Source of the DNA: Sambucus nigra
Taxonomy: Eukaryota > Streptophyta > Magnoliopsida > Dipsacales > Adoxaceae
Length of the DNA: 64,000 nucleotides
Direction of reading: 5' to 3'
Assembly: GCA_949130495.1 (NCBI GenBank)
Contig: OX422215.1
Location: 72,865,244 to 72,929,243 of the forward strand
This document shows positions 24,543-36,500 of the stretch, one piece after another. The translations under genes and the position numbers were made by a program. Every line of letters begins with the position of its first letter. Positions within the stretch are counted from its first letter, which is position 1. The notes beneath the pieces are model-generated. The model was not told the DNA's origin. It saw nothing but the letters and a program-made list of their open reading frames with translations, and did not search any database.

Positions 24543-26970
24543 CTAGATAGTGAGCTGACATCATATTAATATAGTTACATGTACGATATTAGTAGTTTAT
24601 CATCATCGTAAAAACATGTCTGATGGTTCGAGAACTATTGCGACCATACTGATACATCAGGAATGTATTGAACAAGACCAAATGTGAGATTCAAGTATAA
24701 GTGTTGACTAAATTAGACTTTCACAATTTCACAACATTTGCAAATGGTGCATAGATTTTTAATTCCGAGGATTATGAGAATTGGAATGTATACACAATTA
24801 TTGCTTTGATTATTATGGGTGAGATTTAATTTATTGGGTTTAAATCTCCACAAGTTGGGCAATCATTGTAGGGACATTTTGTAGATCATAATCTGGAGGA
24901 ATTTATGTGTAGGTGATATCTTGGATTATGATTCCTCCTTGATAATCTTATAAGTTTTAATTCTACTAGAATTCCTCATCGGTGGGTTATTTTATAATTT
25001 GGTAGATTATTGAGATCAAAGAATAAATAATTTTTTTCATGAAAATCGACTAGTTGCAAATTGAATTTCACCAAGCATTTATTGCATGCTTTACGCGGGG
25101 AATCATATTATGCGTTATTAAACTTTGCAAACAAGTCTTAATTATTCGAGTAATTCCGAGATAATTTGATTGGTGTGCAATTTTAATTATTTTGTATAAT
25201 TAATTACAATTATAATGTATAGAAAATCTATCACACAAAGTTATATGAAATTTTAATATTTTTATTTGTAAGCTAATTTAACTATTAGTCTCGGGTCCCT
25301 ACTATAGTCCATTACCCAAGTAGTAAGACCAAGTTCTATAGAAACCCTAATTATCCCACTCCAACTTCATGTGCCTATTTATATGGGTCTATGGAAGGGG
25401 AATAAATTGCATAACACATCTTAAGGGTTAGAGAGAGAAAAATACTATACACATTTTTGTGAAATGGCACCAAGTTTTCATCTCTAAGAATGTCCACATG
25501 GATGGATTTCTTTGGGGGATTATATACTAGAATATCTGAAGCAAATAGGGCATTCTAGGAAGGTTTTAGAGGTGGAAAAAACCTAGCCACATCACCTTCT
25601 ACATCAAATACTTCTCCTCATTTGGATCAACTTCACAATCCTCAAAAGTATCGTGATCCGAACCCTAAATCTATTCTTAATATCTAGTTATTTTCCTCTT
25701 ATTTATAATTCATGATCAATAAAAGTTCTTAGGGCAAAGAAATTGTTTAATAATGTTGGTCCCCAACAATATATAGGGAATGGTTAAGCCAAATAGCACA
25801 TCCAACAACACATACGAGGAAGTTTCTTCCTTAACATATGTGAGATTTATCGACCACTTCAGCTTCATGGGTTGAATTGAATCCTAATTTCTATGACAAT
25901 CTGGACGAAGAGGACAAGCATGCGTGTCACCGATCCACCTGGATATGAGTTAGACAACTAACAAAACCGAACATGGTTTCATAACTGAAACAAGTTTTAA
26001 GTTTGAAACGTAAACTTCTGACCTAAAGTCAGTTCCTACATGTAAGTTTCAATAGAAAGTACATCCCGCCCTTGTTCAATACAATTACAACTACACCTCT
26101 AAGAAGCCTTCAAGGTGGGATGTGTATTTGTAGTTCGTTTAGTTTTAATTATTGTTAAGTAGTTTTTCTAGTGTACTGGAGACTTATTATTGAAATACAT
26201 TGAAGGGGAATACGATTTTAGTTAAATGTGTTAAGTCAGTGCAATTTAGATGTGCAATTGATTAAATAACAACGCGTAACAATTAAAATTTAAAGCTAAA
26301 TTAAAAATAAAAATATAAAAAGTTAATTTCGAATATGTTTAAATTAACAAACAATTATTTTTTTAAACTACTTTGCCCGCACGACTTCCAGGTCATCCTC
26401 TCACTTGTCGAGTATGGGATTTTTCTTGTCCTTCTAATATGTGCATGTACGCGGTTCCATAACAGAGCAGTTGTTGTTTAGTATAACTTCTTATGCCTCT
26501 CTTTTCTCAGGATTATCCTTAATTGTGCTAAAATAAAACTTATTTGGTATCAGCCTTCATTGTTTTTTACTTGAGAGAGCTTAAGTGAGCGTTTATGTCT
26601 GCCATGAACTCGAACAAAGTGGTGGTGGAGGAACCGCTACTAAATTTTCTTCTCTTTCATGGCGTCTCTATCGATGGGTCGCTCAACACTCGGCTGGCTG
26701 AGTATGTCGAAGGGCGGATGCCTTTAACGACACGCCTTCCATAAAAGGCACACGACACGAGGCAGAGGATAATGTGGACTCAAAGATAGTGGGAGCGCAT
26801 CACCCAGATGTCGACGAGGTCTTAGCATTTTTTAGTGGTTTTTACCATGTTTGGAGCTTGAAGTTATATTTTGAAGTGTCCTTGAGAGCAAGGTAACACT
26901 TCTTGAACTTGGAAGGGTCACTAATATCCACCTTGTAAGCGACTGCTACTCAACTCTTGTTTGACCTCAC
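24543..26970. other. AT-rich intergenic spacer
   Basis: About 2.4 kb of AT-rich DNA between the old LTR and the copia array. I see no ORF over about 60 codons, no RNA gene and no clear repeat. The last 400 bp (about 26590-26970) are more GC-rich and look like fragments of coding origin: a 49-codon ORF on the plus strand, and on the minus strand a stretch ending near 26840 that reads DPSKFKKCYLALKD. Neither could be assigned to a family. Confidence 0.6.
26595..26744 (+). CDS. Short ORF of unknown nature (49 codons), probable gene remnant
   Basis: ATG at 26595 opens a 49-codon frame ending in TAA at 26742-26744, beginning MSAMNSNKVVVEEPL. Local GC content is higher than in the AT-rich spacer on the left. 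There is no signal peptide, membrane segment or motif I recognise. It lies about 230 bp upstream of the first copia LTR. It may be a leftover exon or chance; I give it little weight as a functional gene. Confidence 0.15.
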   Translation: MSAMNSNKVVVEEPLLNFLLFHGVSIDGSLNTRLAEYVEGRMPLTTRLP

Positions 26971-27265
26971 TGTTGGAGATTTTTAAAATAAGAGAGTAAG
27001 AGTTTTTGGGTGTAAAAGCCTTAAAAGCTTGTCCCACATTGGAAGTGTGTGGAAGAGGTGGGAAGCTAACCCAAATATAAAAGGGGATAGTGTCCCACAT
27101 TGGAAAATGTACAAAGCTAAGTGTCACCACTAAGCTATAAAAGGGGTGGGCAACCTTTGAGTCCCACATTGGAAAAATGTTAAGAATTTGTACACTTAAT
27201 AAGTACAAATGGAAGATGAAGAGTTAATTCATCTAGCATTTAAGAGGATATTCAAGAGACCTCAA

Positions 27266-27284
27266 TACGGTGCGAAGCACCGTA
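27266..27284 (+). repeat. LTR hairpin TACGGTGC-GAA-GCACCGTA
   Basis: Perfect 8-bp stem with a GAA triloop in the upstream part of LTR1, followed within a few bases by the CA/CG run. It is conserved exactly in the other LTRs at 32752-32770, 38245-38263 and 43738-43756. Confidence 0.9.
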
Positions 27285-27585
27285 CGCACAGGCACACGCA
27301 CACGCGCGCGCGCGCGCGCGCGCGTGCGGGTGCGGGGCAGTGGGCTGTAGAGGCGCTAGTGGCGCACTTTGCACTTCGCACGCCGCGTGTCCGCAGTGGT
27401 AGCGGGTTGCCGGGACTCGTCCGGCTCGAGCGCGGTCACTTTTTGGTTGACCCGTGCAAAACCGATTCGGTATTATTATACCTGTTCGGAATGGACTTAA
27501 GACTGTTGGCAATTAACAGTCATACCTGTTCGGAAATGACTTAATTCAACAGTCATGACTCTTGAAGACAAAGCCTTTCATTTTC

Positions 27586-27593
27586 TATAAATA
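27586..27593 (+). promoter_or_regulatory. Putative TATA box of LTR1
   Basis: TATAAATA followed by AAGG lies about 435 bp upstream of the gag ATG and is conserved in all four LTRs. Two further TATAAAAGGGG boxes lie upstream near 27076 and 27136, each beside a GTCCCACATTGGAA box, so the transcription start is not certain. Confidence 0.45.
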
Positions 27594-28005
27594 AAGGCTG
27601 CCTAAAAACGGAATTACATTGATTACAAAAACCAGTTTCAGATTTCCAGACCCTTCTATTACTCTCTTACAATTTTCAGGAGATACAAACTCTCTTATTC
27701 TGTTTTGTGCACATAAACAGAATAAGAACTTGATTGACTGCTCTTCGCTGCTACATCCAAGGGCTGTCTTCAAATATACAAGTTGCAGACAGTGCAAGTG
27801 CTTCATTGTATCTTGAGTACGGATTTGCTGATTCCCGTTTGTATACCGAAATTCTTCGTGTGGGGCAAATACTGTATTTAGGAAAGTGACATCACGCCTT
27901 GAAGTTTTATAGTGACTATTCAGAAATCACATTGTTGTATTCAAGTTGACATTTTGAAATATATAAAGAGTTCCATTTCTGTATTTGCATTCATAATTTC
28001 CAACA

Positions 28006-28027
28006 ATCTAAATACAGTATTTTGGAA
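28006..28027 (+). other. 22-nt leader between LTR1 and gag-pol; no canonical primer-binding site
   Basis: Only 22 nt separate the LTR end from the gag-pol ATG. The usual plant copia primer-binding sequence complementary to initiator tRNA-Met (TGGTATCAGAGC) is absent. The leader segment 28008-28024 (CTAAATACAGTATTTTG) is complementary, with one bulged base, to CAAATACTGTATTTAG at 27866-27881 inside the LTR. Whether the primer is another tRNA, an internal tRNA fragment or the transcript itself cannot be decided here. Confidence 0.55.
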
Positions 28028-31000
28028 ATGGCCGACTCTTCCAAGTCACTTCGACAAATAACAGAAAGCTTTGTCAAGTTGGACCGTTTTGATGGTGGTA
28101 ATTTTCTGCGTTGGCAGAAAAAGGTTCACTTTCTTCTAACAACATTGAAGATTGTATATGTCTTGTCACAACCGAAACCAAATGAAGATGAAGATGAAAC
28201 CGTGGAACAGACTAGGCAACGCACAAAATGGGAGACCGATGATTATTTGTGTCGTGGTCACATTCTCAATGCACTTGCTGATAATTTGTTCGACTTGTAC
28301 CAAAATGTTGGGACTGCAAAAACTTTATGGGAAACATTGGAGACCAAATATCTAACGGAAGACGCTACAAGTAAGAAGTTCCTTATCGGTCAGTTTCTAA
28401 GCTTTAAAATGCATGATAATAGGCCTGTGCTAGAACAATTTCATGACATCCAACGCATCATAAATCATTGCAAACTGAAAAAATTAAATATGGATGATAA
28501 TGTAATTGTTGCAGCCATAATTGAAAAACTTCCTCCTTCTTGGAAAGACTATAAGAAAGAACTCAAACACAAAAAGGAGGATCTTTCACTTGAAGAATTA
28601 GAGACTCATTTAAGAATTGAACAAGAGTCTCGAATTCTAGATGGTAAAGAGGAACAAGAAAATTCTGTTTCTAAGGTCCATGTGGTGGAGGAAGGAAAGG
28701 AGCAAAAATATGGCAATCATGGAAAAAATAACAAGCGGAAGAATTTTTCAAATAATTCTAAAGCAAACAAAAAGAAGAAAGGAAATTGTTTTCATTGCAA
28801 CAAACCAGGTCACTTCAAGAAGGATTGTCGTGAGTTCAAGAAACTAAAGGAAAAAGGAGGGACATCAGACACAAAGCAAAAATTTGCTGCTATGATATCC
28901 GAGGCTAATATGCTTGGAGAAGACAACTCTTGGTGGGTTGATTCTGGTGCCACAAGGCATGTTTGTAAGGACAAGAACTTGTTCTCTACCTATGAAACAG
29001 TGGAAGGAGATGTTCTCTATATGGGAAATTCATCTACAGCTGCGGTTAAAGGCAAAGGGACAGTGGATCTCGAATTCACTTCCGGGAAAATCCTTAGCCT
29101 CACCAATGTATTTCATGTTCCTGATGTTAGGAAAAATTTAGTTTCTGGAAGTCTTCTTAACAAATTTGGCTTTAAGCTTGTATTTGAGTCAGACAAATTT
29201 ATTCTGACTAAGAATGGTACCTTTGTAGGCAAAGGATATTTGTATGAGGGCATGTTTAAGCTCAATATCAATGAAAAGGATTCTTCTGCTTATATCGTTG
29301 ATTGTCTTTCATTATGGCATAGTCGTTTAGGACATGTTAATACAAAGAAAATGCATTTCATGGTTAATTTAAATTTGATTCCTAAATATGAGAATGATAT
29401 GAATGAAAAGTGTAAAATATGCATGCAAACTAAAATAACAAGATTGCCTTTTCCTAAAATAGAAAAAACTACATCTTTGTTGCAATTAGTACATAGTGAT
29501 GTTTGTGATTTGCATGGAACACCTACTAGAGGTGGTAGTAAATATTTTGCTACATTTATTGATGACTTTTCAAAATATTGTTACGTATATCTTTTAAACT
29601 CTAAGGATGATGTGCTTAATAGATTTAAGACATATAAAAATGAAGTTGAAAATCAATGTGATTCTAAAATAAAATGTCTTAGATCTGATAGAGGTGGTGA
29701 ATATCACTTTCCTCAATTTTGTGAAGATATGGGAATTATACATGAAGTTACTGCACCTTATACACCACAACAAAATGGAGTAGCAGAAAGAAAAAATAGG
29801 ACACTAACTGAAATGGTTAATGCTATGCTTTCTTATTCTGGTTTAAGTAAAGGTTTTTGGGGAGAAGCACTTTTAACTGCATGTCATATTCTGAATAGAA
29901 TACCTGTTAAAGATAATAAGAAAACTCCTTACGAATTATGGAAGAATAGAAAACCTAATTTAGGTTATCTTAAAGTTTGGGGTTGTAGAGCTATTGTAAG
30001 AATACCTGAAACTAAGAGAAAGAAATTAGGAAGCAAAGGTGTTGAATGTATTTTCATAGGTTATGCACAACATAGTAAAGCCTATAGATTTTTGGTTAGT
30101 GAACCTAATGATTCTGTTGAGGTAAATACAATAATTGAATCGAGAGATGAAATTTTTTATGAACAAAGTTTTTCTTCTATTCCTAGAATTAATAATGAAA
30201 AAGAAGTAAGCACTCCTTCACAGTTACCTGGAACTCCACTAGTAGAACAAGAAGAGATTAGAAAAAGTAAAATACCTAGGAAAGAAAAAAGCTTTGGTCC
30301 CGACTTTGTAGTCTATCTTGTTGAAGGAACTAGAAACACATCTTGTAATCAATATGCTTTGACTCTTAGCGTTGAAACAGACCCACAAACTTATAGTGAG
30401 GCAATTAAGTCTGTAGATTCAGCATTTTGGAAAGAAGCTATAAATGATGAAATGGATTCAATTTTGGGTTATAAAACTTGGAAATTAGTAGACTTACCTC
30501 CAGGATCTAAACCCATTAAATGTAGATGGATTTTTAAAAAGAAAATGAAAATAGATGGAACAATTGATAAATTCAAGGCTAGATTGGTTGCTAAAGGTTT
30601 TACACAAAAAGAAGGAATTGATTATTTTGATACCTATGCACCTGTTGCTAGAACCGCCACTATTAGAATTTTAATTGCATTAGCATCTATATATAATTTT
30701 GAGATTCATCAAATGGATGTGAAAACTGCCTTTTTAAATGGTGACTTAGAAGAAGAAATTTACATGGAACAACCTGAAGGGTTTGTTATGCCTGGACAAG
30801 AAAACAAAGTATGTAAACTTATTAAGTCCTTATATGGCCTAAAACAAGCACCTAAACAATGGCATGAAAAATTTGATAAAGTCATTATTTCTTATGGTTT
30901 TAAAATTCATGAATCTGATAAGTGTGTTTATAGTAAATTTGCTAATGGTAAAGGTGTGATCATTTATTTATATGTAGATGACATGTTAATTCTTGGTACT

Positions 31001-31933
31001 GATTTAGAAAGCATTAATAATACTAAGAGTTTTTTGTCTTCTAAATTTGATATGAAAGATATGGGTGTAGCTGATGTCATATTAGGAATGAGAATAATAA
31101 GGAAAGATAAAAATATAATTCTCACTCAATCTCATTATGTTGAGAAAATTTTAAAGAAATTTAATCAGTTTGATTGCACACCTGTTAGTACACCTTTTGA
31201 ACCACAGCTAAAGATGATCCCTAATAATGGTAGAGCTATTTCACAATTGGAATATGCACGAGTAATTGGTAGTTTAATGTATGCCATGACATGTACTCGA
31301 CCTGATATTGCTTATGCTGTTGGTAAATTAAGTAGATATACTAGTAATCCAAGTTTATTGCATTGGCATGCTGTCAATAGAATATTAAAATATTTGAAAG
31401 GAACTATGGACTATGGTATATACTATAGTGGATATCCTTCAGTATTAGAAGGGTTTTCTGATGCCAGTTGGATAACTGAGCGGGAGGATCATTCCTCAAC
31501 AAGTGGATGGATTTTCACTCTTGGTGGAGGAGCTGTTTCTTGGGGATCAAAGAAACAAACTTGTATAGCTGACTCTACTATGGCAGCTGAGTTTGTAGCA
31601 TTAGCTGCAACTAGTAAAGAGGCAGAATGGTTAAGGAATTCATTGATTGAAATTCCAGTTTGGCCAAAACCAATGCCTCCAATATCTATACATTGTGATA
31701 GTGAGTCTACACTTTCCAGAGCTTATAGTAAAGTGTATAATGGAAAGTCTAGACATATTGGCCTGAGACATAGTTATGTCAGACAAATGATTACAGATAG
31801 TGTAATCACAGTGGATTATGTAAAATCAAGTCAAAATTTAGCTGATCCTTTTACAAAAGGTCTTGCAAGAGGACTGGTGTCTAAGACATCAATAGGGATG
31901 GGACTAAATCCCATTAATAATAATCACTCTTGA
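28028..31933 (+). CDS. Copia gag-pol polyprotein, copy 1 (all catalytic motifs present)
   Basis: This 1301-residue polyprotein of a Ty1-copia retrotransposon runs open from the ATG at 28028 ([10 protein letters not shown]) to TGA. An in-frame TTG six bases upstream is not a plausible eukaryotic start. Gag is residues 1-250, followed by a zinc knuckle [14 protein letters not shown] (about 254-267) that packages RNA. Protease has [12 protein letters not shown], catalytic Asp at about 305. Integrase shows the HSRLGH zinc-binding start (about 432), then [14 protein letters not shown] and VAERKNR as the D, D, E positions (about 491, 554, 587). Reverse transcriptase has YVDDM (about 982-986), and RNase H has SDASW, AAEFVAL and HCDSES (about 1143-1225). 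Of the three copies only this one keeps every motif, so it is the best candidate for an autonomous element. Gag and pol share a single frame, as is usual for plant copia. Confidence 0.95.
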   Translation: MADSSKSLRQITESFVKLDRFDGGNFLRWQKKVHFLLTTLKIVYVLSQPKPNEDEDETVEQTRQRTKWETDDYLCRGHILNALADNLFDLYQNVGTAKTLWETLETKYLTEDATSKKFLIGQFLSFKMHDNRPVLEQFHDIQRIINHCKLKKLNMDDNVIVAAIIEKLPPSWKDYKKELKHKKEDLSLEELETHLRIEQESRILDGKEEQENSVSKVHVVEEGKEQKYGNHGKNNKRKNFSNNSKANKKKKGNCFHCNKPGHFKKDCREFKKLKEKGGTSDTKQKFAAMISEANMLGEDNSWWVDSGATRHVCKDKNLFSTYETVEGDVLYMGNSSTAAVKGKGTVDLEFTSGKILSLTNVFHVPDVRKNLVSGSLLNKFGFKLVFESDKFILTKNGTFVGKGYLYEGMFKLNINEKDSSAYIVDCLSLWHSRLGHVNTKKMHFMVNLNLIPKYENDMNEKCKICMQTKITRLPFPKIEKTTSLLQLVHSDVCDLHGTPTRGGSKYFATFIDDFSKYCYVYLLNSKDDVLNRFKTYKNEVENQCDSKIKCLRSDRGGEYHFPQFCEDMGIIHEVTAPYTPQQNGVAERKNRTLTEMVNAMLSYSGLSKGFWGEALLTACHILNRIPVKDNKKTPYELWKNRKPNLGYLKVWGCRAIVRIPETKRKKLGSKGVECIFIGYAQHSKAYRFLVSEPNDSVEVNTIIESRDEIFYEQSFSSIPRINNEKEVSTPSQLPGTPLVEQEEIRKSKIPRKEKSFGPDFVVYLVEGTRNTSCNQYALTLSVETDPQTYSEAIKSVDSAFWKEAINDEMDSILGYKTWKLVDLPPGSKPIKCRWIFKKKMKIDGTIDKFKARLVAKGFTQKEGIDYFDTYAPVARTATIRILIALASIYNFEIHQMDVKTAFLNGDLEEEIYMEQPEGFVMPGQENKVCKLIKSLYGLKQAPKQWHEKFDKVIISYGFKIHESDKCVYSKFANGKGVIIYLYVDDMLILGTDLESINNTKSFLSSKFDMKDMGVADVILGMRIIRKDKNIILTQSHYVEKILKKFNQFDCTPVSTPFEPQLKMIPNNGRAISQLEYARVIGSLMYAMTCTRPDIAYAVGKLSRYTSNPSLLHWHAVNRILKYLKGTMDYGIYYSGYPSVLEGFSDASWITEREDHSSTSGWIFTLGGGAVSWGSKKQTCIADSTMAAEFVALAATSKEAEWLRNSLIEIPVWPKPMPPISIHCDSESTLSRAYSKVYNGKSRHIGLRHSYVRQMITDSVITVDYVKSSQNLADPFTKGLARGLVSKTSIGMGLNPINNNHS

Positions 31934-32446
31934 TGGAAACTCAACTTGAAACTTGATATATTCAAGTCTCAAGTTCAATGATTAAAGTACATCATACGAC
32001 GTGATTGTAAGCACTATGAAATTTAACATCCCAAGGATAAGTGCTTAGAACATGTAATGAATAATGAAAGAGGATGGGTTTAACCTTAATAGATTTATGG
32101 TGTTTTAAGTTACATGGACACCTATGATAATCTACCTATATGAGTGTGGAAGTGGTGCCGCTTCCTATGAGTATTGGGCTTGACTGTAAAGCACTCATGA
32201 AATCAAGGTACAGACACAAGGCCTAATTCATGTGTCGGCTTATATGGATAATCAGTGACTAAAAGATTTGTGTGTGAAGACAAATCCGGATAATCAATAT
32301 AGATTGATAGTTCAAAGACAAGTCTACTATACTTTCATGGTTAACCTTGACGAATCTTCACAGGGTATTGGTTCAAGTCGTGAGACACCAATGCTTATAC
32401 ACAGTCTTACAGACAATCAAAGATTTACAAAACTTATTTTGAAAAT
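31934..32446 (+). other. Copia copy 1 downstream untranslated region
   Basis: About 510 bp between the gag-pol stop and the polypurine tract, nearly identical in all three units (also 37427-37939 and 42920-43432). The short ORFs in it (about 69 codons) have no recognisable motif and are unlikely to be genes. Confidence 0.7.
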
Positions 32447-32456
32447 GGTGGAGGAA
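32447..32456 (+). other. Copia polypurine tract (unit 1)
   Basis: GGTGGAGGAA lies immediately before LTR2. This is the expected site for plus-strand priming. Identical tracts precede LTR3 (37940-37949) and LTR4 (43433-43442). Confidence 0.85.
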
Positions 32457-33498
32457 TGTTGGAGATTTTTAAAATAAGAGAGTAAGAGTTTTTGGGTGTA
32501 AAAGCCTTAAAAGCTTGTCCCACATTGGAAGTGTGTGGAAGAGGTGGGAAGCTAACCCAAATATAAAAGGGGATAGTGTCCCACATTGGAAAATGTACAA
32601 AGCTAAGTGTCACCACTAAGCTATAAAAGGGGTGGGCAACCTTTGAGTCCCACATTGGAAAAATGTTAAGAATTTGTACACTTAATAAGTACAAATGGAA
32701 GATGATGAGTTAATTCATCTAGCATTTAAGAGGCTATTCAAGAGACCTCAATACGGTGCGAAGCACCGTACGCACACGCACACGCGCGCGCGCGCGCGCG
32801 CGTGCGTTTGCGGGGCAGTGGGCTGTAGAGGCGCTAGTGGCGCACTTTGCACTTCGCACGTCGCGTGTCCGCAGTGGTAGCGGGTTACCGGGATTCGTCC
32901 GGGTCGGATCGCGGTAGCTCGGGCGCGGTCACTTTTTGGTTGACCCGTGCAAAACCGATTCGGTATTATTATACCTGTTCGGAATGGACTTAAGACTGTT
33001 GGCAATTAACAGTCATACCTGTTCGGAAATGACTTAATTCAACAGTCATGACTCTTGAAGACAAAGCCTTTCATTTTCTATAAATAAAGGCTGCCTAAAA
33101 ACGGAATTACATTGATTACAAAAACCAGTTTCAGATTTCCAGACCCTGCTATTACTCTCTTACAATTTTCAGGAGATACAAATTCTCTTATTCTGTTTTT
33201 TGCACATAAACAGAATAAGAACTTGATTGACTGTTCTTCGCTGCTACATCCAAGGGCTGTCTTCAAATATACAAGTTGCAGACAGTGCAAGTGCTTCATT
33301 GTATCTTGAGTACGGATTTGCTGATTCCCGTTTGTATACCGAAATTCTTCGTGTGGGGCAAATACTATATTTAGGAAAGTGACATCACGCCTTGAAGTTT
33401 TATAGTGACTATTCAGAAATCACATTGTTGTATTCAAGTTGACATTTTGAAATATATAAAGAGTTCCATTTCTGTATTTGCATTCATAATTTCCAACA
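32457..33498 (+). repeat. Copia LTR2 (1042 bp), shared by units 1 and 2
   Basis: Bounded by TGTTGGA and TCCAACA. It serves as 3' LTR of copy 1 and 5' LTR of copy 2. Private variants include ACTATATTTAGG where the others have ACTGTATTTAGG. It shares GAAGATGATGAG with LTR4, while LTR1 and LTR3 have GAAGATGAAGAG. Confidence 0.95.
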
Positions 33499-33520
33499 AT
33501 CTAAATACAGTATTTTGGAA

Positions 33521-36500
33521 ATGGCCGACTCTTCCAAGTCACTTCGACAAATAACAGAAAGCTTTGTCAAGTTGGACCGTTTTGATGGTGGTAATTTTCT
33601 GCGTTGGCAGAAAAAGGTTCACTTTCTTCTAACAACATTGAAGATTGTATATGTCTTGTCACAACCGAAACCAAATGAAGATGAAGATGAAACCGTGGAA
33701 CAGACTAGGCAACGCACAAAATGGGAGACCGATGATTATTTTTGTCGTGGTCACATTCTCAATGCACTTGCTGATAATTTGTTCGACTTGTACCAAAATG
33801 TTGGGACTGCAAAAACTTTATGGGAAACATTGGAGACCAAATATCTAACGGAAGACGCTACAAGTAAGAAGTTCCTTATCGGTCAGTTTCTAAGCTTTAA
33901 AATGCATGATAATAGGCCTGTGCTAGAACAATTTCATGACATCCAACGCATCATAAATCATTGCAAACTGAAAAAATTAAATATGGATGATAATGTAATT
34001 GTTGCAGCCATAATTGAAAAACTTCCTCCTTCTTGGAAAGACTATAAGAAAGAACTCAAACACAAAAAGGAGGATCTTTCACTTGAAGAATTAGAGACTC
34101 ATTTAAGAATTGAACAAGAGTCTCGAATTCTAGATGGTAAAGAGGAACAAGAAAATTCTGTTTCTAAGGTCCATGTGGTGGAGGAAGGAAAGGAGCAAAA
34201 ATATGGCAATCATGGAAAAAATAACAAGCGGAAGAATTTTTCAAATAATTCTAAAGCAAACAAAAAGAAGAAAGGAAATTGTTTTCATTGCAACAAACCA
34301 GGTCACTTCAAGAAGGATTGTCGTGAGTTCAAGAAACTAAAGGAAAAAGGAGGGACATCAGACACAAAGCAAAAATTTGCTGCTATGATATCCGAGGCTA
34401 ATATGCTTGGAGAAGACAACTCTTGGTGGGTCTATTCTGGTGCCACAAGGCATGTTTGTAAGGACAAGAACTTGTTCTCTGCCTATGAAACAGTGGAAGG
34501 AGATGTTCTCTATATGGGAAATTCATCTACAGCTGCGGTTAAAGGCAAAGGGACAGTGGATCTCGAATTCACTTCCGGGAAAATCCTTAGCCTCACCAAT
34601 GTTTTTCATGTTCCTGATGTTAGGAAAAATTTAGTTTCTGGAAGTCTTCTTAACAAATTTGGCTTTAAGCTTGTATTTGAGTCAGACAAATTTATTCTGA
34701 CTAAGAATGGTACCTTTGTAGGCAAAGGATATTTGTATGAGGGCATGTTTAAGCTCAATATCAATGAAAAGGATTCTTCTGCTTATGTCGTTGATTGTCT
34801 TTCATTATGGCATAGTCGTTTAGGACATGTTAATACAAAGAAAATGCATTTCATGGTTAATTTAAATTTGATTCCTAAATATGAGAATGATATGAATGAA
34901 AAGTGTAAAATATGCATGCAAACTAAAATAACAAGATTGCCTTTTCCTAAAATAGAAAAAACTACATCTTTGTTGCAATTAGTACATAGTGATGTTTGTG
35001 ATTTGCATGGAACACCTACTAGAGGTGGTAGTAAATATTTTGCTACATTTATTGATGACTTTTCAAAATATTGTTACGTATATCTTTTAAACTCTAAGGA
35101 TGATGTGCTTAATAGATTTAAGACATATAAAAATGAAGTTGAAAATCAATGTGATTCTAAAATAAAATGTCTTAGATCTGATAGAGGTGGTGAATATCAC
35201 TTTCCTCAATTTTGTGAAGATATGGGAATTATACATGAAGTTACTGCACCTTATACACCACAACAAAATGGAGTAGCAGAAAGAAAAAATAGGACACTAA
35301 CTGAAATGGTTAATGCTATGCTTTCTTATTCTGGTTTAAGTAAAGGTTTTTGGGGAGAAGCACTTTTAACTGCATGTCATATTCTGAATAGAATACCTGT
35401 TAAAGATAATAAGAAAACTCCTTACGAATTATGGAAGAATAGAAAACCTAATTTAGGTTATCTTAAAGTTTGGGGTTGTAGAGCTATTGTAAGAATACCT
35501 GAAACTAAGAGAAAGAAATTAGGAAGCAAAGGTGTTGAATGTATTTTCATAGGTTATGCACAACATAGTAAAGCCTATAGATTTTTGGTTAGTGAACCTA
35601 ATGATTCTGTTGAGGTAAATACAATAATTGAATCGAGAGATGCAATTTTTTATGAACAAAGGTTTTCTTCTATTCCTAGAATTAATAATGAAAAAGAAGT
35701 AAGCACTCCTTCACAGTTACCTGGAACTCCACTAGTAGAACAAGAAGAGATTAGAAAAAGTAAAAGACCTAGGAAAGAAAAAAGCTTTGGTCCCGACTTT
35801 GTAGTCTATCTTGTTGAAGGAACTAGAAACACATCTTGTAATCAATATGCTTTGACTCTTAGCGTTGAAACAGACCCACAAACTTATAGTGAGGCAATTA
35901 AGTCTGTAGATTCAGCATTTTGGAAAGAAGCTATAAATGATGAAATGGATTCAATTTTGGGAAATAAAACTTGGAAATTAGTAGACTTACCTCGAGGATC
36001 TAAACCCATTAAATGTAGATGGATTTTTAAAAAGAAAATGAAAATAGATGGAACAATTGATAAATTCAAGGCTAGATCGGTTGCTAAAGGTTTTACACAA
36101 AAAGAAGGAATTGATTATTTTGATACCTATGCACCTGTTGCTAGAACCGCCACTATTAGAATTTTAATTGCATTAGCATCTATATATAATTTTGAGATTC
36201 ATCAAATGGATGTGAAAACTGCCTTTTTAAATGGTGACTTAGAAGAAGAAATTTACATGGAACAACCTGAAGGGTTTGTTATGCCTGGACAAGAAAACAA
36301 AGTATGTAAACTTATTAAGTCCTTATATGGCCTAAAACAAGCACCTAAACAATGGCATGAAAAATTTGATAAAGTCATTATTTCTTATGGTTTTAAAATT
36401 CATGAATCTGATAAGTGTGTTTATAGTAAATTTGCTAATGGTAAAGGTGTGATCATTTGTTTATATGTAGATGACATGTTAATTCTTGGTACTGATTTAG

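Larger units (their letters stand above)
26971..28005 (+). repeat. Copia LTR1 (1035 bp)
   Basis: Bounded by TGTTGGA and TCCAACA, 7 bp shorter than the other three. It holds three copies of a GTCCCACATTGGAA box (27031, 27092, 27161), two TATAAAAGGGG boxes, a perfect hairpin (27266-27284), a CA/CG dinucleotide run, and TATAAATA at 27586. It lacks about 13 bp around GGATCGCGGTAGC that LTR2-4 have near the GAGCGCGGTCAC motif, and has private substitutions (for example CCCTTCTATTAC against CCCTGCTATTAC), making it the most diverged of the four. Confidence 0.95.

Noticed and set aside
26833..26930. Minus-strand DPSKFKKCYLALKD stretch as a gene exon
   Set aside because: Less than 30 codons with no recognised family and no connecting exons; kept only as a remark on the spacer.
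27209..27816. Short ORFs within copia LTRs on both strands (also in LTR2-4)
   Set aside because: They are inside the LTRs, include the CA/CG run translated as alternating residues, and show no motif.
28022..28027. TTG start giving ME before the gag-pol ATG
   Set aside because: Non-AUG start is not expected; the ATG at 28028 is six bases downstream and in frame. The same applies to copies 2 and 3.
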